DNA from: Reticulitermes speratus
Lineage: Eukaryota > Arthropoda > Insecta > Blattodea > Rhinotermitidae
DNA length: 64,000 nucleotides
Assembly: GCA_021186555.1 (NCBI GenBank)
Contig: JAJKFL010000005.1
Location: forward strand, 46,371,635-46,435,634
Direction of reading: 5' to 3'
A program made the position numbers and the translations under genes. The notes beneath the pieces were generated by a model. It worked only from the letters and a program-made list of their open reading frames with translations, made no database searches and was not told the origin of the DNA. Of the stretch, positions 49,135 through 60,524 are shown piece by piece. Numbering within the stretch: position 1 is the stretch's first letter; the number at the start of each line of letters is the position of its first letter.

Positions 49135-49400
49135 CTCCATAGAGTTAGTTATGTTTTCAGAATATATAGATCTAAAAGATGAAGTAACTTAGAAATAGAG
49201 AAAATGATGTGGAGTTTTGGTGTTGGTACCGTTCACCTCGTATTATGATGGAGATTAAACAGCAAAGGTTAAGATGGATAGCACTTGTAGAATGTATGGT
49301 TATAGATGGGACAGGAATATTAAAACGATTCTAATGGAAAGCTTTCAAGGATAAATGTGAGTAGGTGTAAATATGATCATTAGCATATTACCCACCACAT
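49135..49400 (+). mobile_element. Possible second LINE fragment abutting 48585-49130
   Basis: Pieces such as TAAGATGGATAGCACTTGTA and a preceding GTTTTGGTGTTGGTACCG segment resemble the RLRWIGHVERM region of the same LINE class, but upstream order is disturbed. It may be part of a rearranged or second copy. Confidence 0.3.
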
Positions 49401-49444
49401 ATATCCATTTAAAACAAGACGTTAAAATAAGAATCGATGAAATA

Positions 49445-49692
49445 ATATTAAGGCCATGCCCTAGCTCAGGCAGTTAAGACATGTATTGCTCATCGTACAG
49501 CCTCAGGTTAAATCTCGGGCGACTTCATGCACGATTCACAATAGAAAAAGTGGCACTGCAGCTCTCTGAGATATGCAATAACCCTGACCAGACAGTACCT
49601 TATCACAACAATCTTTAAGTAGCGGGACTCATCTCTGACCTGGCACTTGATTGGTTGCAAAGTAAGGAAACTGTGTTTTAAATGGTCTTTAG
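49445..49692 (+). mobile_element. tRNA-derived SINE, family B
   Basis: GGCCATGCCCTAGCTCAGGC and CCTCAGGTTAAATCTCGGGC correspond to the head of the copy at 30741. AAAGTGGCACTGCAGCTCTC continues the body. It is more decayed than that copy. Confidence 0.6.
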
Positions 49693-52600
49693 GCATGTTC
49701 ACATCCTTGCAGAGTGCCTACTAGAGTAATTCTGCTCACCAGTCTGTATGCATGTAACAACACAAGAGCTACTGAAGAGATTTCAATGAAATTTGATACT
49801 GGAAAATTTTATTTAAAAAACTAAGGCAGTTAAATGTATATTTACAAGAATTATTTTAATAAATAATTTATATGGCAACCTAGAAGCATCTGCATTGCTA
49901 CTCTGCATGCACATACAGTTCAAATAATGTTCGGCTGTAGCACTTTTATTAGGATACAGGCAGAACACCAACTACCTACAGCACCAGATGCATCCAGCAG
50001 CAATTAAGCCACAATACAAGGAAATATGTCACGCCTACATTTCCCAACTTCTTAATTTTCTCTGCCTTTCCTTTCCCTTTTCCTAAAAAACTTATGGCAC
50101 CTGAACTCCATATAGAAATCCCACATTACTTCACATCTGGGAAGGCAGACAGCCCAAACAAACCAACAGTCTTTTCTGAATCTGCTGAGACAGTTATAGC
50201 TCTGGTCTGATAAATCATTCACCTCTACCTTAATAAGCAAGTTCAGTACACATGTGCAACAATTATGTCTTACATAATTTTCTAAATATATACAGCATCT
50301 TGGCATATTAAAATAACATACAAAATAACATTAAATATAAATCAGTACATGCCTCAAACTCTTTCTTCAAGTAAATGAAAGACTGCTTCCACACGCTGGA
50401 AACTGCACAAGTTATGGGAGACAAACACTTACCAATCTTTGATGACAGGAGCCATGAAAGAAACACATTCACACATGATGACATCTTCATTATATACACA
50501 ACATAAATTACAAGTGGGCCATGTCATGCCACCAGAGATAGTAGAGAGCTGTGTCTTCAAAAACGCAGTTAACTGTTTAACTTTCACATGTTGGGAGAAG
50601 AGAGAAGACTCATGAGCACTTACCAGACAGAATCCACCGAATAGCAAAAAAGAGTACACAACAGACCAAAACATAAAAGCACTTTCATGGGAGTCTTGCC
50701 ACATGATGTGGACTGAATGTCACACATTTCTGGTTCATTTACAATAACTGTTACTTATGCAGTAACTGTGATATGCATTATAAGCTTATGCACAATCACC
50801 AATTAGTGGTATCAAATCTGAGATCATCTATTAAAGTGCATTGTAACCTCAAAGTCACATGCTGAACACACTTTATACATCCCTGTTGCATATCTAATAA
50901 TTACTTCTGCCAACATATTCTTTTCAGTCATACTAATGGTCACACTACCTATTTTTAAAATAACACAAAGCCTTCTAGACATAAAATTTCCAGCTTCCTC
51001 AGGTTAATCAAATTTGGATATTAAATTTTGATCCTTCTATCCCACACCTGAAGTCTAATTTATGACATCTAGGGTTCCAATCCTTATTTTTTGCATTTAC
51101 TTCCCACACATTGTCACCAAATGTTCCTATTAGAAATCAAAACAATGTGAATACTCAGAAACACTCTGTATTTTAAAGTACATGTTCTGACTTCCCAGTT
51201 TCTAAAACTCAACATTATGTGGATGATTCTTCACATCGTGCTGGAACAAGTATGTGAAGAGACAATTTGGTCAACTTTTGTCACCTGATTGTTTTACTCT
51301 GCAATTTGATTCCACTTAGACATATTCAACATTCTCGTTGAATGTAGTTTTACTTCTAGACATTCCTCACAACATGAGGAAATTCTACGTTAATGCAAAG
51401 ATTTTAAACTTACATGTAACGAATATTTACTGGACTTTACGTGAAGGTTATTTTCATAAAATCAGTGTGACTGTCTCATTATCTGAAACAACCTCAGATA
51501 TTTAACAAATGTAATTGCTTGACACATATTTGATTAACATACATATCAAATAATTAACTGAAGTTGTAGAATTTTTAAAACTGTTACCTGTTTAGCTTGT
51601 TCTCTTCAATAATGTAAAATAAAAGAAAACTAGCATAAGCATAATGCAGTAAAGATTCATTCTCATACACTGTACATAATACATAATGCACTAAGTTTCT
51701 GCCAGTCTGGCATTGTGTTATGCTATTATAGCAACTGTCTCATTCCAACTACCATAAGTGACCATTAATTTTGTTTCAATAAGCCTTAATAAAACTTGTC
51801 CATATGTTCAGATGTTGATAGGAGGTACAGAATCTCCAACAAAACTCTCTGAATTTGATGCCCGAACTGAATGACAGTGTTCATTAAAGATTTATCAATT
51901 CCTTTTTACAGTACAATAAAATCCTTTTTACAAAAACCTTAAAATTCCAAGCAAGAGAAATTTCTTGCATGAAAGAGAAAGAAAAGTCTGAAACAGAAAA
52001 CAACTAATTAAGATTGGTATTTGTAAGGGGCTGGTTTACTACATTTTACTGTACAGTTAATTAAGTCGTAGATTTCAAGTAATATAAGAGAACTGTAAAC
52101 TCTGTGGCAACTATATACAAAACTGTAGAGAATGATGAAGAAAGTGACAAAGCCAGTAGTTTAACAATGTGCAGTACTTGGATATTACTGGAGAGAAACA
52201 CTGTGGCAAAGCCTAACTCCTCCTCAAAAGTTACCATATGCTCCTTTCTTAACTTCAATTGGACTGCACAGTACTAATTTCCAACACAAAAATACAGACA
52301 CAACCTTCTCTTGCAAGCACCCTACACATTCAAACTTCTGAAACTTACTCTTTGCTTTGTGATGAAAATGTTCAATTGTCTGTTGTTTTTCCTTCCATCT
52401 ATGTCATTCTACAGTCTTGGTCTGGTAAGGTCATTCAAATTTCGTATCTTTCAACATATATTTTCCTATCCTTTGTATATTCCATGCCCCAGCAATATAA
52501 CATTTCTTTCTTCTTACGAGATTTATAACTTAATAAAAAAATATCAATTTTGGATGTGGTAGTTCAACTTAAAAACTTTTATTACTTGGGCATTCCTCTT

Positions 52601-53140
52601 AGCATGCTGGTACAGAGTGAGAGTTTTCAACGTATCTAAAACCTCTGGACAAACATCCAGTTTCTTAAATGAAAAAATGCCATAATAGCAGTAAGAGTTT
52701 TTGAGGTTATGTTTTCTAAAGAAATGGAAATCAACCTTTTTTGTGCGAGGTCCTACCTGAGCATTACTTATTTCACTATTATAAATTTTAAAAATTCCCA
52801 TTAACGTGCTTTTACATTAAAAATGCATTTACAGATTTTTTACCAACACTTTTACTGTAAGCTGGTTAATACCAACATGATAAATCATGATGGTCACTGT
52901 GATGCTCAAAGCATGTTATTACTATGGGTCCTACTGGGATAGGGTCCCATTCATCCTGACTGTATACATTTTAAAGAGATTTGTTCCTGTGTCCCGCAAA
53001 ATTCGGTTCAGGACGCCAAATGTACTGTAAACCTGCATTAATATGTGAAACAAAGTGTCCCAACATAATTCAACAAAAGCTGTGCACTGATCATATATTA
53101 GCATTAATTTTTTATAATGCCACATAATGCTTGGTAGAAT

Positions 53141-53590
53141 TTCTGTCTGCCTAGGAATGAATGCAGGCGCGCACCCAAAGGGAGGAGGGGGGAGGGGGTC
53201 TGCAGCGCAGCAAACCCCCAAAACCGAAATTTAAAAAACACAGATTTTGTAGATACAATGATATCAAAAGTTTTACGTGATTTACCCTTCAGCCGAAATC
53301 AGCCACTGAAATTGGCTGATGACTAATATATTAGAATTTTGAAAAATAAACTAATAAAATTATATAAAAAAACAAGAAGATAGGACACTGTGACTGAGTC
53401 ATAGAATATGTAGTTGTTATTGTATGTATATAACTGCAGTTGCAAAAAGTGCTAATGTCACAGTTATACTTACAACATGATTTTTATCACATAATTTTTA
53501 AAATAAAACATAAATTATATATAGCCTTAGGGTCAGCCCCGCAATGCAAAATTCTGGGCACGCACCAGAATGAATGCCTGCAGGACATAC
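53141..53590. mobile_element. Possible non-autonomous DNA element with imperfect terminal inverted repeats
   Basis: GAATGAATGCAGGCGCGCAC near 53155 is matched in inverted orientation by GGGCACGCACCAGAATGAAT near 53557. The CpG-containing ends contrast with an AT-rich interior without an open frame. A perfect target-site duplication was not identified. Confidence 0.4.
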
Positions 53591-54632
53591 AGATGCACTA
53601 TTTGTACAGTATATTATAAAACTATACAACATAACATTTTTATTTAATTGTTATAATCTCTATTTGTAAGTCCACTATGCATTAACACTGAAATGTGGTC
53701 GTCAATTACATTTCTTTCTATGAAAAAATGCTCTCTTTGTATTATGTTATGCTGTAAATGACATTTTGTTGGAATTTTGAATTTATATAAAGTAGGAACC
53801 TGTACTGTACCTTACTAACATGGCCGATGTAAAGAGCTTCACCAGAAGGATAAATAAATGAAATAAACCTCTATTCACCTCACCTCAAAGTAGTGCTAAG
53901 ATTCCGAACACATGAAGCTGTACCTCCAACCCATCCCCCAGTAAGCTTTCACAGTATGGTGTTTAATTACACACTGGGCAAATTTTACTTTTATGTTTAT
54001 TCTAAAAGTGATATAACAGGATCTTGCAAGTTATTCAAAATAACTTACTTGATTTCACAGCTGTTTGAACAGTCATAACATATAATATATATTTATTTAA
54101 TGCATGCATAAAATTGTGTTATAGTGGATCATCTAACCCAAGTTTTAAATAATCCAAAAATATTTCCATTTCTTCAAGAAACATCAAGTTTCACTGGATC
54201 AAAAAATGTAATCAAACAATTTGAATTTGCAAGGACTATTTTAATCAGTAGTTACTACATATTCCATATGGCTGATATCATATCAGAATTATCATATAAA
54301 ATTAATTAGCAGGTTTTAAAATTATTTTATCCTATCTCTTAAGCATATCAACATTCCCCAATCAATTTCGAGTTTTACATTAATATTGCGATTAAAGAGA
54401 AGAGGGTGCCCGAAAATAATAGCCTAATGATAAAGTGATGAAAATCTGAGCATAGTTTTTGCACCTCCTTATAAAATTGAAGTTAAGAAAGGAGTACTGA
54501 AGAATATATTTACTTGTTAACATTGTTGTCAAATTGACCATATAGTACACATTTACACAAAATTCACAACATGAGGGAGGACCACCACTCTTCCAACTCA
54601 GGATCAGAACTCCCCGCTCTCAGCACCACGGC

Positions 54633-54703
54633 CCATGCACACACACGAAGAGATATACTGTCTCATTCCACCTACCCTCTCTGACCCAACCCGTCTGTTT
54701 ATT
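54633..54703 (-). terminator. Candidate polyadenylation site for a short kazrin form
   Basis: On the minus strand an AATAAA hexamer lies at 54703-54698, about 30 bases after the TGA at 54735. A GU-rich stretch, GTGTGTGTGCATGGG, lies at 54647-54633. Hexamer plus downstream GU-rich element is the usual animal arrangement, though the gap of about 50 bases is on the long side. The hexamer also sits inside the shifted-frame continuation of the Tyr repeats, so it may be fortuitous. Confidence 0.35.
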
Positions 54704-54734
54704 TCCTTGTCATACTGCTGCATACTTGCTGACC

Positions 54735-55027
54735 TCACATCTGCCATTGAGGATGTGGGTTCATATGTTTCCACGTGCTTCTCTCCTTCATCCTCTCCTC
54801 ATCAGCGAGGATATCAGCAGGTGTATCATATATGCCTGTGCTCTTATTTAGCTCCTTGTCACTACTATAGCTTTGGCCTGCACTACTTGCTCGTATTTCA
54901 GAAATGTTCTCATAAATTCCGCCCTCCTCGTCTTTGTCTGGATCACTGTCACCACTGTAATGCCAAACATCTTCCCCTGTGATTTCTGCTACATTTTCAT
55001 ATGTTCCCTGTCGTTCCAAGTCCTTAC
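54735..55027 (-). CDS. KAZN: Read-through extension of the kazrin exon to a TGA stop (alternative C-terminus?)
   Basis: If the GTAAGG donor at 55027 is not used, the frame stays open for 97 more codons to TGA at 54737-54735. The segment is made of degenerate repeats: GTYENVAEITGEDV, GIYENISEIRASS and GIYDTPADILADEE. The last part, after ADEERMKERS, looks less like the repeat. An AATAAA hexamer follows 32 bases past the stop. This would give a kazrin without SAM domains, comparable in plan to the short vertebrate isoforms. Alternatively a later phase-1 donor includes part of this segment in the SAM form. No homologue of the repeats is recognised. Confidence 0.55.
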
Positions 55028-55623
55028 TGTACTGTTGCATAACTAGTCCTATTCTTTCTGTGGATGCATCAGAAGCCCCTAGTCTTTCGATATCCCGGAT
55101 ATACTGTTGTACCCCCTGCCTAGCTTGTTCTGCTGTCATCTCATATGCCCCATGCCTTTCTGTGGCTTCCTTTTCAGTTTTTCTGTAACTTCGGTTTGTG
55201 CATCCCTCATCAAGAGTCCTGCGTCTATTTGGCTCTCGATCAAACCATCGTGCCCCTCGACCTGTGCGACCATTTGTGGACACCTCATATGAGCTGCGAC
55301 TTTCTGGGTCCCTATTACGAAAATGTCGAGAACCCCAGCCTCCGGTTCTAGTGTCTGTGGCACACATTACATCATGTCTATTCACACTGGAGCCAGCCCT
55401 GCGAGACACTGAGGGTGACTTACCCTCTTGGCTGCTAGGACTTGCTACTTTGCGATGCCTGCTTCTTGCAAACACTCGTGAGATGCTGCCCCATGTACCA
55501 CCTCGACTACCACTACGTCCCTGCTGCTGGGACACCACTGGAGGTGGCAGAGGGTGATGTTGGGGGTTCTTTATCCCGCGTCGCACTTCCAGTTCCAGAG
55601 GGTTGCTCAGCTGTTCCACAGAT
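55028..55623 (-). CDS. KAZN: Kazrin exon with GSISRVFAR motif and start of Tyr repeats
   Basis: The acceptor is TTTGTGTGCAG and the frame is open for almost 300 codons. The first part reads SVEQLSNPLELE, parallel to NPIVQSLEDLED of vertebrate kazrin. A proline stretch PLPPPVV (possible SH3 ligand) and a GRSGSRGG patch follow. Then comes GSISRVFARSRHRK (about 55500-55450), nearly identical to the vertebrate GSISRVFARGKQRK. The rest is Ser/Arg-rich, then acidic and Gln-rich, with units such as YEMTAEQARQGVQQYIRDIE. The 3' boundary is chosen at ACA|GTAAGG because it leaves phase 1, which the SAM exon at 35007 needs. The weaker GTGGTG and GTAGTG sites further on have the same phase, so the donor is uncertain, but the exon is not. 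Confidence 0.85.
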
Positions 55624-56769
55624 CTGCACACAAAGGAAAGACATCAGCTGCCTATTATTTTACATTTGATATTTGAAGAAGATATATAGACAGTCCCCTA
55701 ATTATGTAAGGCTATGGTTCTACATATATTTATATTAAGTTAAATTCTGGGTGTGTCAGAAATGAGTTACATATGGGACAATAATATGCATGCAAAATTT
55801 GGGTTGAAAACTTCAAAGTTAACGTTGGGAAGATCCAGGAATAAGAGAGAAAGATATGTAAGAAATTGTGAAGAAGTGAAGTGGAATGAACTTGTTCAGG
55901 GTAAGGTACTATGGTGGAAAATGAGATGATGAATCTGCAGTGGTTCCATCAGTAGGACAATTTGTGATGCAGTGAGTAAATATTAACTGCTGAATTTGAC
56001 CCTGTGCTACAGAGTTAGAGAGTCAGTTACTCATCAAGTGAAAATCTTCCACACCAATTTTTCCAATAAGCACGAGTGCCCATTAGCTTTGTTTCTATCT
56101 GCATAACAACACCACTCTGTATAAAAAGAATTTAAAGCAATTTAGTAGTGAGAGTTTTTAATACAACTTATGAAACAACTGTAATCTTGGTCAAAACTGA
56201 ACAACTTCATATGAAAATCTGATTAACTTTTCACATAAACTCTCATCTGGCTTATGCAGATTTCTTTTGCCACTGGTTTACTTTAAACAAAGATAAACAA
56301 TTAAGATTATAACTTACAGTCTGTTATCACTGGTTCTGTTTTGACTGGCATTTTTCTCTTTTCAGTCGCTGTATTTTACAGTCAATTAAATCTCTGAAAT
56401 GCATTTTACTACTTCTGTATTAGTGTTTAATTTAAAAACAATAAACTAATAATAAATATACATGTTAAAGTAATTTATTTTGTTGAAACAGCATAAATTG
56501 TTAGCTTTAACTGTGAGAAGATGGTGGGACATACTTCATTCACTCATCTTCTAAAACATCAGCTGTAGAAACAAGAAACATTATGGAACACTTGGAAAGA
56601 ATAAAGTATGAAAAGTAACCAACAACAATAAAAATGTCTTTACTCGAGAAAACCACACAACCATGTATTATAAAGAATGAAATACGTTATACAGGAAGAT
56701 CTTCATTTGTACAGCTTTTCTTAATCTATTGATCTATTTAATGACTATAAATCACAGCATGTAACATAC

Positions 56770-56860
56770 CTTGATAAAACACTGTTGTCCATCGATTTTG
56801 AGAATGTGTTGGCATTTAAGGGTGAGAGGGAAGGGCTGCAGTCCTTTGGTGTAGTTGCAG
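56770..56860 (-). CDS. KAZN: Kazrin linker exon, Ser/Pro-rich, 91 bp
   Basis: The acceptor is GCCTTCTCTTCCAG and the donor is TCAAG|GTATGT. The exon enters in phase 1 and leaves in phase 2. It reads TTPKDCSPSLSPLNANTFSK and then SMDNSVLS. The TPKDCSPSLSPLN segment resembles the STPSDINSPRH part of the vertebrate kazrin linker in spacing and Ser-Pro content, and offers proline-directed phosphosite candidates. The phase-2 end (AG) joins exactly to the A that opens the exon at 55623, giving Arg followed by SVEQLSNP. That places this exon firmly in the same transcript. Confidence 0.8.
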
Positions 56861-57310
56861 CTGGAAGAGAAGGCTGACTTTACAATGAAATCTTCAGAGC
56901 TTTATATATTATCTCCTTATACCACACACAGACTACACAGACTACCACACATTTTAAGACAGTGTGATAACACTACATCCATATATGTACAATTGTATTA
57001 CTGGTATGTGATGCCATAAGAGAGAAAATTACAATCAATACTAAAGTTTATCTATTAGTCAATTATCTATTCTCACATGGTGAAACTTACACTGAGCAAA
57101 ATAAGTAACATCTACAGATAAACACAATTTATATTTTTGAGTGCAAAAATTATACACAGTATGTAGTATCGTCAGAGAGAAATATAATTGTGTTATTAAA
57201 TGAACACAAAAAAAAAAACAGAGTATGAAACAAGACAGTCTGAGGTCGCATTTCATCAGCTTGTCACAGTAGCTGATGCCACAACCACTCACCCACCCCC
57301 CCACTCCCCC

Positions 57311-57340
57311 TACACACATACACACACACACACACACACG
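57311..57340 (+). repeat. (CA)n microsatellite
   Basis: CACACATACACACACACACA continuing. It lies in the intron between the two short linker exons of kazrin. Confidence 0.92.
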
Positions 57341-58032
57341 TCAGTGGATACGAAACACATAGAGATGCTGATACATACATGACAGAAACAAGATGACCAA
57401 TACTACATCCGGATAGCAGAGAGACCTTAAACATTAGTCAATACATTAGCAAGTGAATGAAAGTGCTAGTACTTACATACAACAATTAAAGAATTTAAAA
57501 ACACATCTGCTGTGTGATACGTTTTAACAGTCTTGTGCATCTTATTTATCTAACCATGCAAGTGATCACAGCAATTATACACGGTTTCACCCTTTCCTCT
57601 CTCCTCGTCGAAAGCTTCTGACACTGTAACTGTTGCAAACATGGTCCACTGTCAAAAGTCTTCTACTACCAAATTTACTAATTTACCACTTCCTTCGGAT
57701 TGCATTTTAAGTGTTCTATGTACACCCTCTGACATCACTTTCTAGCAGTATGTGCAAAGGAACAACAGAAGGTTGGAGTTTTAAATTTTTCCATAACATA
57801 ATGTGTTTCTTTCACATTAATGATAATGCAAGTTAATTTGCACCTTGTAAAAACTAACAACAGAAATCAATATGATGGGAAAGGATTAATGCTTCTTATC
57901 ATATGAGGTACTTTTACTTGACTAGAATACACATAAAACAGACATGCTGTTGTAATGTGGCCTGTCACAGACGAGATTTGCTGTACTGCAAGTGGCAGTG
58001 CTTGTGATGTTTAACACACACCGAACACTTAC

Positions 58033-58122
58033 ACTGGTATATGTGTGGTGCTGTTATGGAGGAGAGAACAGATATTGAGTCCATCTCAATATTGCTTCCT
58101 CCCAGTGTCATAGTGGATGTGC
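58033..58122 (-). CDS. KAZN: Kazrin linker exon, 90 bp
   Basis: The acceptor follows a TTTGTTCATAG tract and the donor is CAGT|GTAAGT. The exon enters in phase 1 and leaves in phase 1. The translation is GTSTMTLGGSNIEMDS, then ISVLSSITAPHIYQ. No domain is recognised. Support comes from the good splice sites, an open frame in the phase demanded by both neighbours, and the position between two firmer exons. As a multiple of three with equal phases it could be skipped without a frameshift. It may be a cassette exon. Confidence 0.72.
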
Positions 58123-59292
58123 CTATGAACAAATCAAACAATCAAACGGACCCAACAACAAAAATGTATAAAATACGATCTTTAAGTTATGTAGATAACT
58201 GGTGAATAAAACTGAATTGTACAAATATGTAGGCTCATATTTATGTACATTATAAAGCATTATTCATCTCAGGACTAGATTCAGCTCTTGTAGATGAATT
58301 ACATTGAACCCGATCCTAAAGATGGTAAATTACCATTTTATGTTATCCTCATCTGCTAGTGGTGGTTATCTAATATGCCCCCTCTCCTAAAAACTCTGTA
58401 TATGTGTATTATTTTTTGATCTGGACAGTATTCAATTGCATACTACTCGATTTGATCATACTGACAATACTACGAGGAAAGAATGAACATTTATGTCCCC
58501 GCTGAACAGGTTTTTCGATCCAACACTTGTTAATCTGTCTACATTAATGTACCTCCTAAGGCCATTTTATTTCATAGTATTTCCAATTCGTGTTCTTTCA
58601 AGAAAATATGAGACTATAAACTATGCAGTAAAGATTTGCAGAATTCTTTTTCAGCATAACAAATAAAAAAAACTCCTGCTCTATAATATTTCCTCTTCAG
58701 AAGAACATTTTTATATGCTGTGAAGTGAAAAACATTCCCGCATGTTAAACTTACTGCAACATATCTGCAAATCATACTCTTTGAAACACAGTATAAAGAA
58801 TGGAATTATTTATAATGGCTTTTGCTTTAAGGTTCTCCTTTATTCAATTGAATTTGCAAAGTTATCAATCAAACATTAAATGCCCCACATTTAAAGCTGT
58901 ATCATTTAAGCTGAACTCTGAAACAAGTTCCACAGAGTTAGTATCATTACAGGAAATATGTACATATAAATACAGATTGCCTACTCCTTGCTGTGAATCC
59001 TCTTATTACAACTGATGTAAAATGTGTGACAAGTCTGCTGAAATTACGACCTCAGGATGAAATACTATTCCATATTTGTTTCTTAGCTCTCTTTCATAAC
59101 CTATGAACCAAGCAAAAATAAACACGCAAGACTGCTAGGGTGTAACATACCCACTGATGTCAAATGAAGCAAACCTGACATCAGTGGGGCTTTGCAGATA
59201 TATCTGGATATCACTCACAAATGACATAATGTTGGTAACTTTGTATCACAACATGATATTAACTTTGCTGGAACAGTTTTGTGTCTCTTTAC

Positions 59293-59617
59293 CATCAGTG
59301 GTAGAATCAGAGAGATTGCCCCCACCAGATGTGGCACCTCCTGACTCTCTGTCTGAGCTGCCTCGAACTCCTGAGTCTGCGCTGCAACTACCCCTGTCAC
59401 CTGGCAACAGCCCCATGCTGTTGTACCCATGATGACCAGACAATAACCCTGGGTGTCCTGGCAGTCCACATGTGGGAGTTGTCAGCCCACATGATGACCC
59501 ATTGACCCGTGATACTGATATGGACATGGATGCAAGACTCTCCTGGTCTGACAAACAGCCGCCACCGCCACCGCCGCCACCACCACCACCACTTTGCGAG
59601 GCCAGTTGACGACGGGC
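59293..59617 (-). CDS. KAZN: Kazrin linker exon with polyglycine run
   Basis: This exon is 325 bp, phase 0 to 1, with acceptor CTATACAG and donor GATG|GTAAAG. It opens with ARRQLASQ, which closes the coiled coil. An uninterrupted run of 11 glycines follows (59558-59590), then a Ser/Gly-rich disordered linker: CLSDQESLASMS, PTCGLPGHPGLLSGHHG and DRGSCSADSGVRGSSDRES. Vertebrate kazrin has a comparable disordered Ser/Pro linker here with little residue identity, so this exon is assigned by position, phase and open frame. The linker probably holds phosphorylation sites. The Gly run is coded by GGT and GGC triplets and is a likely length-variable site. Confidence 0.85.
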
Positions 59618-60174
59618 CTGTATAGACAAAAGCGCGTGTCGTGAAATACGTCTAATGCAGTAAATGGCAATTCCTATGACATTATGTACACATACAAGAC
59701 TTATTCTGGCATGGATACTAAGTGAATTGTACGGAATATGGAAACCCGTTTCTTTAGGCACAGTATTTCTGATGCATCAGCTTTAACATATCATTTATTA
59801 CCTCATAATATCAACCTTGATTAAATAAAGCTTATAAAAATTTGGTGATGCGAGTCCTTAATCAAATTGGACAATATGGAATACCACTATACACATGAGC
59901 TGAATGACTTTTTTAAATAATTAGCTATATGTAAACATTTCAGTTAAAGTCATTGCTCCTTTCACTATCACAATGCATATCTCTGCACACATCTTAGTTT
60001 TTATATTAAAATTAGACAAAAGACAAGACCAATATAAATAGTCTTAAACATTGTCACACATTTGTAAAATAACTTTAAACTCAGTTTAAAGAAAGATGTA
60101 AAATATGTTAAAAGAAAATACTCTTTATGTGCTTTATTTTACAATGATTTCATTTTCTGAGACTATATAGAGTT

Positions 60175-60370
60175 ATTGGTAGGATGACTAGTGAATGATG
60201 AATTGGAGAGGATTTACAAGAAAGCAGTCATGCTCTCCTGGAGGTACTAATCTGGCACTTGCCTGGAAGAACTGAGGAAAATCTTAGTCAGGACAACCAG
60301 TGACTTGACTGAGATTTCAGCAGGCACTTCCTGAAAACAAGTCTGGAATATCACTGCTGCACAAGATTGC
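60175..60370 (+). repeat. Dispersed arthropod repeat R, copy 5
   Basis: GAATGATGAATTGGAGAGGA, TTACAAGAAAGCAGTCATGC, TTGCCTGGAAGAACTGAGGA and TCTTAGTCAGGACAACCAGT. This is the clearest copy. Confidence 0.6.
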
Positions 60371-60524
60371 TGAATAAAAGAATGTCATGAGTCTACATAT
60401 GTGTCACACAGTGGTTTATTCTATGTCCTACGTACATGCTTTCATTACTCTTGAAGCATGTTGAAGACAAACAAGCAGTAAAGAGCTTCAGTCAGCCAAC
60501 TGACACAAGCAGCAACAGTTTCTG

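Larger units (their letters stand above)
35008..55027 (-). other. Kazrin intron, about 20 kb
   Basis: This intron separates the GSISRVFAR exon from the first SAM exon. The matching position in vertebrate KAZN separates SAM-less from SAM-containing isoforms. It holds four decayed LINE fragments, five foldback MITE copies, two SINEs, a possible TIR element, a purine tract and several microsatellites, all listed separately. I found no exon. Stretches 38400-40560 (apart from the purine tract), 42000-43900, 44740-46840 and 49700-53140 look like unique AT-rich sequence. The donor end depends on the unresolved splice at 55027. Confidence 0.7.

Noticed and set aside
55136-55557. Plus-strand frame of 119 codons and other shadows over the kazrin repeat exon
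   Set aside because: They are frame shadows of the minus-strand coding exon, which has splice sites and homology.
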